The notes below the pieces were generated by a model. It worked only from the letters and a program-made list of their open reading frames with translations. It did no database searches and was not told the DNA's origin. A stretch of 64,000 nt of DNA, from the NCBI GenBank assembly GCA_011317545.1, contig WUJK01000004.1, positions 1,364,001-1,428,000 of the forward strand, read 5' to 3'. This document shows positions 12,094-21,827 of the stretch, piece after piece (within the stretch, counting starts at the first letter, position 1; each line of letters begins with the position of its first letter). Made by a program: the position numbers and the translations under genes. The stretch comes from Coniella vitis (taxonomy: Eukaryota; Ascomycota; Sordariomycetes; Diaporthales; Schizoparmaceae).

Positions 12094-14331
12094 ATGCACT
12101 GGATTGGCGGATGGGCAACTCATTGGCGCAAGGTCGTGGTGAAGCTAGCCCCATGGGCTGTCTTGCTAGCATGCGCCGCCGAGTCCGCGGCCAGCTATAC
12201 TCTTAACCTGAGCTCCCAAGGTCTGTGTCTTTGGATCGTACGATTTGGCAAGCTTGCTGAAGCAACTAACTCACAATGGGATAGAGTCCGTCTTGTCTGT
12301 CGCTGCAGACATGGCTGATGACATGATGACCTTCTACCACGGCAATGAGCCAGACCAGGTCCCGGGGCTGCTCCCACAGCCATACTACTGTAAGTCGCAT
12401 CCTATGTAGAGCTGTGGAAAAAGCTGTATATCTGACATGAGATGTTCCTAGGGTGGGAAGGCGGCGCCCTCATGGGCGCACTTATTGACTACTGGTACTA
12501 TACCGGGGATGATCAGTGGAATGATATCGTCGAGCAGGGTCTACTGTTTCAAGTCGGGCCTCAGGAGAACTACATGCCACCAAATCAAACCATGACTGAG
12601 GGAAACGACGACCAGGTAAGTCAGTTGACGCAGAACCCTTTTGTGACAAAGGGGTACTAACAGTTGATTGAGGGCTTTTGGGGAATGGCCGTGCTCTCGG
12701 CCGCCGAGTACAACTTTCCCAATCCCCCATCGCATCAACCGCAGTGGCTGGCTCTGGCTCAAAGTGTCTTCAGCACACAGGCAGCGCGATGGGACAACGC
12801 AGCTTGTAACGGCGGCCTTCGGTGGCAGATATTCCAGTGGAACAACGGCTTCGACTACAAAAATTCCATCTCACAAGCATGCTTTTTCAACATGGCTGCC
12901 CGGTTGGCGCTATATACTAGGCAGGAAGCCTACGCCCAGTGGGCGAACCGCATCTGGGATTGGATGATTGGAACTGGCTTCATGACAGCAGACGCGTACT
13001 ATATCTATGATGGCGCCCATGTTGCAGATAATTGTACCGACATAACGCCTTACCAATGGACCTACAACGTTGGAGCTTTCCTTCTGGGAGCAGCCGCAAT
13101 GTACAACTATACCGCTGCCAACAGTTCTGTGGAGAGCCAAGTGTGGCGAGAGAGAGTTGATGGCCTGCTGAACGGTAGCCATGTGTTCTTCATCGGCGAC
13201 GAGTACAACATTATGGCAGAGGTGGCTTGCGAGAGCGTGCACTTGTGCGACAATGACCAGATGAGTTTCAAGGCGTATCTTTCACGGTGGATGGCAGCAA
13301 CAACTAAATGGGCTCCTTGGACCTATGACACCATCAAGCCGCTGCTGGCAGCGTCTGCTGAGGCTGCGGCTGCGCAATGTAATGGCGGCGACAATGGCCG
13401 AATGTGCGGCCTCATGTGGGCTAATAACAGCGGTGAATGGGACGGAACAACAGGGGTTGGCCAGCAGATGGCTGCAATGGAAGTTGTCCTTGCCAATATG
13501 ATTAAGAGTACAAGCCCGCCAGTAACCAACTCAACCGGCGGAACGAGTGTGGGCAACCCGAGTACTGGTGAAGATGGCATTGCTAGCGCAGAGGAGCCTT
13601 CTTCTCCAGGAGAAATGAGGCCAATTACCGATGCGGATAGAGCAGGAGGCTGGTTTCTGACCATTGTGGCCCTGATTCTCCTCGTCAGCGGCATGCGATT
13701 TTGTTTCAGCAACGAAGACAAAAATAAGGTGTCTAAGGGAAAGCAAGGCGGTGGTGGCAGGGTCCGTAGATACCTAAGCTGTATCATGGAGGCAGTCGAT
13801 AGGCTAGGACAACAAAAGCATACGAGAAGACGGCCAGCGAGGGCTCCCGTGACTCCAACACGAGGGACACGCTCGCCATGGTATGTCGACACTCCAGGTC
13901 CGGCTGTACCTCAAAAAGATGGACCAAGTACACCTGTGCCTGAGCAAGAATGCAGGAGGCCTGCTACGCCGCCGGTGACTTTGTTTTCTGCAGAAAACTA
14001 CCCAAACGAACAGCCATGGAGGAGACCTGCGAGAGAGGGTGATTTTGCAGGCGCAATCGATCCGACCAGAGGAGATGGGGCGGGATTCGGTTTCTTGGAC
14101 TTCTCGGCCAATACGCATAAGGAATTCAAAGCATTAGAGGGACCTGCCGCTGTGTCAAGCACAGCAGGATCGTCTTCAGCGAATCCGTTGAAAGACATAT
14201 TTGCGAATGGTGCTGCCAGGGCGCATGAGCTGAAAATGAAGGCCAAATTGAAATTCGAGAAGCCGCTGCCAGGTATGCCAGGACTAGGGAAGAAGCCGCA
14301 TGGGCCAGTCATGGATGACAGCAAGGTTTAG
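12094..14331 (+). CDS. GH76 alpha-1,6-mannanase (Dfg5/Dcw1 family) with membrane anchor and cytosolic tail
   Basis: Family members act at the cell surface on alpha-1,6-mannan and are thought to attach GPI proteins to the wall. Four exons: 12094-12220, 12285-12389, 12452-12615, 12664-14331; all junctions GT...AG and in frame; 687 residues. A hydrophobic signal region covers about 15-35. Family motifs are YYWWEGGALMGALIDYW, GNDDQ..EGFWGMA, CNGGLRWQIF, a YDGA turn, TPYQWTYNVGAFLLGAAA and CGLMW. Many NxS/T sequons fit an extracellular catalytic part to about 440. A transmembrane helix (FLTIVALILLVSG) lies near 460-482 and is followed by about 205 mostly Pro/Arg-rich residues. Most yeast homologues end instead in a GPI signal near 450 residues, so the tail is the odd feature here. 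The exact catalytic Asp pair was not mapped. Confidence 0.9.
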
Positions 14332-15118
14332 GGAACGTTGATATGACTGTCTTTTGAGGCGCCTACTTTGTATGTGAACCATTTCAGAATTTGAGTACCC
14401 AATAGCCAGAAATTCCAGTCCTACCTAGGCAGTATTTGGCTATGTTATTCCGAGGAGACAGAGCAAGGCGAGACCAGGCCATGCAGTAATTGAAAACTTT
14501 TGAAGCTTGTACCTCATAGACGGCATGTCAATATGTCAGCTGGCCAGATATTTGATTGTTGAAAACGAATGTAACTCCCGGGTCAATGCTCTAGAGAACA
14601 TAGGATTTGAAGATATACTTGAAATATTATAACTCTCGAGCTTGATATCAGTCACAATACAATGGTATTTGCATATCTGTAATGATATGCTCAGATACTC
14701 ATATAGCATCAATGATGTACATGATCTTTTCCCCGGTATACACGTACCAGTCTGCTGCTTTCAAGTCTCGACCTCCCGTGTTGGAATAGTGAAGCGAAAC
14801 TATTCGTCTCGGAATAACAAACAAGAACCGTGTCTTTTGGTTGAGAGGGGTAGAAAACGGCTATGCTGCTGCTTTTGATTGAGCAAAGTTGGAGAGAAAT
14901 ACAGTGAAGCATTCTTTTTTTTGGGGGGGTGGGGTTGGTTCATGTTTATCCTATGTACAGTAAGTACCTCCTCAGCTTCAACCTTTATAGCTAATGCTCA
15001 TTGACTTACGGGTTTGTCCTAGAGGAACGACGTCGTCCTTATAATTGAATGGTGATACGATACTCGGTTCATGAGCTAGCTGTTGAACAGGCTTTTTCAT
15101 GATTTGATTGTTTTTAAA

Positions 15119-15142
15119 CACACACACACACACACACACACA
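15119..15142. repeat. (CA)12 microsatellite
   Basis: Twelve uninterrupted CA units in intergenic DNA. Confidence 0.95.
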
Positions 15143-15595
15143 AAGGGAAGGGCGGTGTGTACTTACGTGCTTGGTTGCCAGTCCGTGTATGTATACAATT
15201 CTCAGCCATTCGCTTACATACGGAAGGGGAGCGAAATTAGCAAAGCGCTGGGTTGGGATATCCCGTATGTGGCACGTATAACCTTTTTCTTCTTTTTTTT
15301 TTAACAAAAAAAGAAATATCAAGGATGCTAGCTGCCAAATATCACGAGGATTTCGTTCTTGGTTTCGATTGGTATGTAGTGAGTGAATGATTGTAAACGA
15401 TAACGTGGCGTAGCGCACTAGGTGGGAAAGTATACGGAGCAGCAGCAGCAGTTGTTGATGTTGTATCGACTCGAGAAAATATCCTTCTCATATCCCTTTG
15501 TGTGAAACAGTTCTGACTTGTTTGGATGGGACCTGTTTGTGGTACTGTGTAGAAAAGGTTTGGTGGAGGTAGGCGAGCCTTTGTGCAAAGGTGTT

Positions 15596-15598
<3 letters not shown>

Positions 15599-15627
<29 letters not shown>
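15599..15627. repeat. (TC)14 microsatellite followed by T tract
   Basis: Fourteen TC units that run into a T-rich and then A-rich stretch ending near 15694. Confidence 0.95.
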
Positions 15628-15635
<8 letters not shown>

Positions 15636-16448
15636 TTAAAAAATCTTTTTCTTTTTGTGTGAGTTGTATCTATTAAATTTTTTTTAAAAAAAAACATGCT
15701 CATTGAAACTCATCAATAACTCAATCTCCTCGTTTTGAGTTCTTCATGTGAACACTGGCTCGGATGCATGGTAGGTATGTAATCTCTCTTTCTGCATGTC
15801 CTGACTTGGGGGCGAGGAATGTTTTAGAATTGCATGAGTAAAAGAGAATTGAAGATAGAAAAAAAGACTGTCTCGGTAGGCTGCTTACAACAGTGGTTCC
15901 GTCTCGTTTCGTTTCGGGCCAAGCAAGATCTGGTATCACTCGCTTTTCGTGTAAGCTGAAATAGGCAGATGAAGCAGCACAACGTATGTAAAGCACAGGA
16001 TGGGATCAGTATACTATGTATCATCGCCATGGGGGAGAAAAGGAAGCAAAGGAGGATTTGAATTTTCTCTTTTTCTTTTCTCTACCCTGTTTCAACGCGG
16101 TCTGTCTGCCTTTTTTTTCTTTTTGGGGGGAGGGACGGTTTGCCACGCTGAGTTGTTGCTTCTTCACTATCCGTGCTGCGACAGGCCCCCAAAAAGCAAT
16201 CAAGCTAGGATGGTATATTCCGGGAGATGCATTGATCAGCGAAAGCTTCACGAGGTGCTTGCGCAAACGGCACTTTTGTTTGTGGAGGGATGAACAGACG
16301 ACTTTCGTTTGTGGCCCCCAATTTTTGGTCGTTTGTCGTTTCGGCTGTCAGATTGATCAAGGGAGACCATCGTGTTGGTGTTTGTGTAACGAGGGGAAGG
16401 CAGCGAATGCAAGATGCCGAGCAGGGAGGAGACTTTGTTCGTCTTTTC

Positions 16449-16476
16449 TTTTTTTTTTTTTTTTTTTTTTTTTTTT
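16449..16476. repeat. T28 homopolymer
   Basis: Twenty-eight consecutive T, the longest homopolymer in the window. Confidence 0.95.
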
Positions 16477-17429
16477 CGATTGCGTTTAGCCATGGTTTCC
16501 GTTTGTGCTCGGTAGAAACAAATCTAGACAATGCAGGGTATTTGTGACACTGTGAACCCTACATGACAGTAGGTATCAAGCATCGGACTCGAACAACGTC
16601 TTGCTAATTTGAGGATGGATCGACATATTGGGATGGGTAGGACAGCAGCCTTGTCTGTATCCGTACCCAGTGAAACTGATGAGTAGGCTATATGGCCTTC
16701 CCCCTCCCCATATGTGACACTCTGATCCTCTTGTCTTTTCTTTCACTCACTCTCTCGTCTTCTCTTTTTCTTTCGTGTTTGGACTGTTTGGGACATTCTT
16801 ACTCCTTAACTGGCTTTCACCTTTTTCAGTGCCACTCTTGGTTTTCTCAGATTTGTGGCTCCTTGTTTTGAGAAATTTCGAATGTCCCTTCAACCTCATC
16901 TATTCCCTTCGCCATTGGAATATCCACCGGCGACTGCTCCTGTGCCAGCGAGTCTTGAGAGTCGGCAATTGTTGGCAAGGCGTCGAGGCGGAAGCAACTG
17001 AGCGGTTGCAAAAGAGCCACTCACCCAAGCCTTCCTCCCAGTACATAGTGAAGGCATTTCGACCTGAACAATAACGGTTCAGCGACAAAAGAATACTGAG
17101 TGGATACGCACTGGAGGAAGACCCTGCACAACGGCAACACTGGAAAGAGGGCGCAGACGGGCCTTCATTGAGAGGCCACAGTGATATCAGATATCACTGG
17201 AAGGATCAGAAGAGAACAGAGAGGTGACTGCTTCATTGCGACCTTGCAATCCTCGGAAAGACTCATACGATTCACAATAAGCAGCAGCGCGAAAGCCCCC
17301 CACTCTCTTTCCTCAAAGCAAAGGATCTGTAGCAAGATCCAATTGAGACAAAGAATGTCGCAGTGCATAGACTGCGCCAACAGGCCGTCTGAGAATGACA
17401 ATCTCGGCCAGGCTTCACACGAGGGAGCC

Positions 17430-17747
17430 ATGACGCCGACGGTGATTGGGGTGATTCTCGGGACGGTGGTCGTCTTTGTGCTTGTTTTGTGCGCGCTTTT
17501 CTACTGCGTCAAGATGGAGACCCACAGACGACGCAGGAAGATGACGGCGGCAGAAAGCAGCCTTGAGGCGACGACTGGGTCCTCTTTGGACGAGGAGGAG
17601 GCGCCACCAGGAGCAGCAGCACTGGGGGCCGTGGGCGCTGTCGAACAACATCTGCATGCTCACGGAAGGGAGGGTGGGACTTTTCAGCCCAAGACAAAGG
17701 GCGTAAGTGCTGGCGACGGAGGTTACGGGAAGAAGAGGGTCTTTTGA
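17430..17747 (+). CDS. Possible small single-pass membrane protein
   Basis: Not recognised as a known family. From the ATG at 17430 (context GAGCC-ATG-A) it would be 105 residues: three residues, a strong hydrophobic helix (VIGVILGTVVVFVLVLCALF, about 4-26), then a basic stop-transfer sequence METHRRRRK and an acidic/Gly-rich tail. This resembles the short Skg6/Axl2-type TM modules of fungal surface proteins, with the tail in the cytosol. An in-frame ATG at 17355 would add 25 residues. A good donor (GTAAGT) at 17703 and acceptors at 17750 and 17835 suggest the tail might be spliced rather than ending at 17747; those exons would give a basic tail of unclear end. Coding status is moderate only. 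Confidence 0.4.
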   Translation: MTPTVIGVILGTVVVFVLVLCALFYCVKMETHRRRRKMTAAESSLEATTGSSLDEEEAPPGAAALGAVGAVEQHLHAHGREGGTFQPKTKGVSAGDGGYGKKRVF

Positions 17748-18092
17748 CAGCACAAAGAAGCGAAGTGGTGAGTATCTGCTGATCTCTCTGGCGATTCTTT
17801 GTTCTGTTTTGCTGACTCGAGAACCACTTTTACAGTATCACCAACCGAACGAAGCCGCGGGCGTGGCAGCGAGTGAAGCGGTGCAAGGGGTGAGCTGTAA
17901 CAATGTAAAATCAAGACAGAATTTCAGCCCGTTCGTAAGGGAGCATGTCTAGAAAGTTCACCCCCACTCGTCGGGACGATCATGTGTTTCGACGGCACTG
18001 GAGACGCAGCGCCAGAGACAAGCGTAGAAGTGCGGGGCAAAGACAGCTCTACCCCTGCTATGTATCTCTAGCTCTAGCTCTGGTTGCCTGGC

Positions 18093-18220
18093 AGGTTGCC
18101 AGCAAAATCACCACGCGAACTCCAATAGCGGGATCTGTACTGCAGTGGTACTTTGGAGTCCGCGTTGTCTTGTTGACGGGATCTGTAGTACTTTCGAGTC
18201 CGCGTTTTCATGTTGGCAAT
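18093..18220. repeat. Palindromic repeat, left copy (with internal duplication)
   Basis: Begins AGGTTGCCAGCAAAAT and ends TTTTCATGTTGGCAAT, so the two ends are inverted copies of one another. In the middle the segment GGGATCTGTA...CTTT.GAGTCCGCGTT is present twice (about 18130 and 18178). A matching block lies inverted at 20503-20583 beyond the DUF7924-like gene; the 23-base core from GGGATC to CGAGTC at 18179-18201 is exact between them. No other copy was seen in the window. Confidence 0.8.
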
Positions 18221-18684
18221 CTCCTAGATCTTCGCCCATCCATTGTGATAGCAATGAGAGTCCGAATATCCGAGATTTAATTACTATGCACATCGCTACG
18301 GAATCAACATCTTAACAGCACTGTGGAATTCTTTTGGGGGGTAGCCAAAGCATACGTATCTGCAGCGCACGGCCGAGTTGCTACGAAATATACTGGATAT
18401 ATATTTGCGCCCAACCGTAACTGAGCAAGGCTTCCAGGCAACAGCTGCCATTGGCTTCAAGTTGATTAGCATCCGACCACTTCGGTTCTCATCTGACGAA
18501 GCCAAGTGCCTGGAAAAGTGGAGTTCCTGCTACGGTGGACGATGCGCTGTCTTGTCACTCGCGCCTCCCCCATAGGTGTTGTGGTTGGCCTTTGTCGCGA
18601 TCTTGTGACAGATGTGACAGATCAACCTTACGGACCCAAGCACTACATAGGACACGTCTCTGCCGACCATCTACAAATATTAGG

Positions 18685-20287
18685 ATGGCTGAGCTACACG
18701 GCCACCTCGTCTCCGCAACGAATCTCACAAAGCGCCCACGATTGTGCGAGGCCTTGACTCCCAACACGCAAACGTCCAAGAAGCGCAAGCTTCACCATCC
18801 TTCCACTCCTCCTCCTCGATTCTGGGACAATCTCTCTCAGCCAGTCTTGACAAAAAACGCACTACGAGAGCTGGATCGCCGAAACAGCATAGCCAGCCAA
18901 AGCCAACAGAGCCAAGCTTGTGCTCCGAGCCGCCGGTATCATACACGCAACGCATCTTTTGCTACGCGCAGGACACTTCCACCTAGTGCAGAGCAGCTTC
19001 TCTCTGAGTTACCTCCGACAGATTGGGAGAAATTGAGACGTTCAGCGAGACACGGAGGCCCTGATTTGAAAGATCTCCGAGGGGTATAAGTCCTTTCCAC
19101 CAGTGCTTCGTATATGAAACTGACTTGAATAACACACTCGCCTAAATACCTTCGAAATAGATGGGAGCCAATCAAGCCTTGGTCGTCGCAAACGAGCATC
19201 ACAACCAACGCTCCCAAATGACGCGGAACCCGCTACTACAACCACACGAACGACAGGGCCATATGATTTAGCTTTTGAACAACACCTGATCGATCACAAT
19301 ATTTTCCTTCCCGGATACGAATACCCCAATGGAGATGAACTGCCCGAACCTGAGAATCTCGACGATATTCGGAGAGCTTTGGGACAACCAAGACGATCCT
19401 TGTCCCCAAGCCAGTTTACCAAAGTGGACTTCAAGAAGTTCAAACGTGCAGATGGTCATGCGAGAAAGGAGAGCCGGGTGATGGCAACAGTGATCCCCAT
19501 CATTGAAGGAGCCGCGGGTGATCCGATGTGCATTGCCAGCGATATTGTATTCTCAAACCTCGAGCATTTGACCGACGGCTCCCTTGTCTCTGCTAAACCT
19601 GACCTATACCATGGCGCCCGCCCAGAACTCTTGAAAAGGGAAATTCGAGACAAGCTCAACAATTTGATTGTCCCTTCACCACAGCAAGATCTGCCCATCT
19701 TGCCAAACAGTTTTCTTGAGGTGAAAGGGCCAGGCGGCTCTCTGGAGGTGGCAACTCGACAAGCAACGTACGACGCCGCCCTCGCCTCCCGAGGGTTCCA
19801 TGCTCTCCAGTCTTACGGGGCCGTCGAACCACCATATGGTAATAAAGCCCATACCCTCGTTTGGACATATCATGGGGGCACCCTCAAGGCCTACGCAAGC
19901 CATACCATCCCGCCATCGACTCCAGGAGCTCAGCCTGCTTATTCGATAAACGAGCTAAAAGCTTGGGTTGTGTCAAGTGATGTCGATGCATTTCGCCAAG
20001 GAGTTGCTGCATATCGAAATGGTCGAGATTGGGCTGCGTCCCAGCGCGATCAAGCCATTGCACAAGCAAACGAGATTGTTACCCAGACTGCCCGTGCTGA
20101 TTCGCAGCATGATAGTCCAACCTCGAAAGACAGCTCAGAGAAGTTCAGCCGCGATACGAGCAACAAACACAGCCTTACTTCCCCTTATACCAGGGACGGA
20201 CTTTTTCTTAAATTCAAGCATCCAGCCAAACGCACACGGCGCTCCCAAAAACATGCTAAGAAGGTCAGATCTGATCAAAGAGACTAA
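18685..20287 (+). pseudogene. DUF7924-like gene, apparently frameshifted
   Basis: Two blocks read as one fungal DUF7924-type protein of unknown function. Block 1 (18685-19083) is a basic, Ser/Gln-rich N-terminus ending GGPDLKDLRG. Block 2 (about 19161-20287) has DLAFEQHLIDHNIFLPGYEYPNG, FKKFKRADGHARKE, TVIPIIEG, LTDGSLVSAKPDLYHGARPE, FLEVKGPGGS and DAFRQGVAAYRNGRDWA. The PDLY...FLEVKG pair resembles a PD-(D/E)xK nuclease core (inference). The blocks are in different frames. The best splice (acceptor at 19160) cannot join them, but removing one G of the run 19081-19084 gives LRGYKSF and a 51-nt intron 19110-19160 with GTATAT donor and CTGAC branch; homologues as I recall have RGY here. So it is a pseudogene, a young frameshift or a sequencing error. 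The start at 18685 avoids a Cys-rich, unlikely upstream extension. Confidence 0.6.
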
Positions 20288-20502
20288 GATATTGTTCTTG
20301 TGGTCGCTGACATGGATAATGTTTACTACGCCGCACCTACATAGTACTTGTAGTGAGTGGTATGCATTAGTACCTCGTCCGTACCCATTGGCTTATGTCA
20401 GCGTGCGTCTGATCGTGCTAACTTCATGGATACTATAGTACTTACACAGTAGCGCCTGCGGCCGTCTCCGTGCACGACGGGACCTCTTGGAAGTTGTACT
20501 TT

Positions 20503-20583
20503 GTAGCCAACTTAGATACCAGGCAGACTCGAAAGTACTACAGATCCCGCTATTGGAGCTCGCGTTATTTTGTTGGCAACCTG
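20503..20583. repeat. Palindromic repeat, right copy (inverted relative to left)
   Basis: Runs from GTAGCCAACTTAG to TTTTGTTGGCAACC. Its reverse complement aligns to 18093-18220 across nearly its whole length, including an exact CTCCAATAGCGGGATCTGTA. It is itself an imperfect palindrome (GCCAACTT at one end, GTTGGCAA at the other). Confidence 0.8.
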
Positions 20584-21277
20584 GGTACGCACGTCGCAAC
20601 TGTGTAACCAGGCCTGGGCCTGCGACAGCTCTAGCAATCAACTATCTTTTTCAGCACTTGAACACACATAGAAGTCCGCAGCTCGACTAATAATACATAA
20701 TAGTACTATGTAGGTTTGGCAGTAGCATGTGGATCCAGGCGGGGGCCAACTGCAAGTAAGCTGCACGGTGACGAAACAAAGCTGAAGCATACTACGTATA
20801 GTATGTACTTCTACGAACTTGTAGTTGTAGAAATATGTTCGGCCATTACGCGAAGCACAGCACAGCATGGTGTCTATTTCCTTATCTTTGGAAATGTCAA
20901 ATTTCCTGGCGCGCCAAGAAATGAAGCCCAAGGTTTCAGAACGCCCATGCCACACGCCAGACGCCCACGCCCTGCCACCACGCAAGGCATGTGCACTGAA
21001 CGATCCCAGTAGACACTAGAGCCCCAGCGCCCGTGCGCCAGCAAGGGTCCTTGAAATCTGCCACATACATACTATGTAGTACTGTAGTAGGCCACAGGCC
21101 GAGTACAGAGCCCAAAGACCGCTAACACGGCTGCAAGCGGCACTGAGCTGCCAACCCGCAAAGAACTCTTTTTAAGATTACCAGCCCGCTGCAATACGGG
21201 GAATGCAAGCCTTCGCGTCTCCCAGTGGCCCGGCGGGCACCAGCAAATTTCCCGCCGCATCACAGCACAGGCTTATT

Positions 21278-21304
21278 AGGCTCAGGCTCAGGCTCAGGCT
21301 CAGG
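21278..21304. repeat. Hexamer tandem repeat AGGCTC
   Basis: About 4.5 copies of a 6-bp unit in the EFR3 upstream region. Confidence 0.9.
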
Positions 21305-21827
21305 TACAGGCACACGCACAAGCTTTCCAACAGGCCAAACAACAGCCAACCCCAGCTCAGCACCTCCTTCCTCACCTTGCTGCCCACGCCGCCCACGCAG
21401 CAATCGTCATCATCACCCACCGGTTTTTCTTACTCTTCATTTTCTTGCCTCGCCGCTCCCGCCACCAAGTCGCTCACTTTCTCCATTCCCCTCGTCCCTC
21501 TCTTTCCGCGACCCTCGTCTGAGGCCTTTGGCTGCTCTCTGAAAGCCATCTACAAGCAGCGCCTTGCACTGGGCTCGACTCGCTGCGAATCGGCTGGGCC
21601 CCAAAGTCTGACCTCCTGCACCCCCCGCCGCCGCCGCCACCGCCGCCGTCCCGACACGCTGTCCACTCCCTTGACGGACCGCGACCGCGACCCGTCCGAA
21701 GATCAACCATCATATCAGAGGCCAGCATCCAAACGCGACCAACGCCCACTTCTGCGTCTTGGGACTTGCTGCGCGACCCGAGCTTCCCGGCTCGTTTGAG
21801 CAGCAGCTCCACACTAATCTTGTCGCC

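Larger units (their letters stand above)
14332..17429. other. Intergenic, 3.1 kb
   Basis: No supported gene. Contains microsatellites at 15119-15142 and 15599-15627, T28 at 16449-16476, the 9-mer at 16012, and a T-rich stretch at 16700-17000 that could be the leader of the small gene at 17430. A plus-strand frame at 16775-17074 is Leu/Phe-rich only because the DNA is T-rich. Confidence 0.5.
20288..21827. other. Intergenic with TACATAGTA copies, EFR3 leader
   Basis: Holds the right palindromic repeat (20503-20583), 9-mers at 20338, 20704 and 21070, and a GC-rich, C-rich leader before EFR3 (21400-21827). Open frames there are low-complexity. No gene is supported. Confidence 0.5.
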
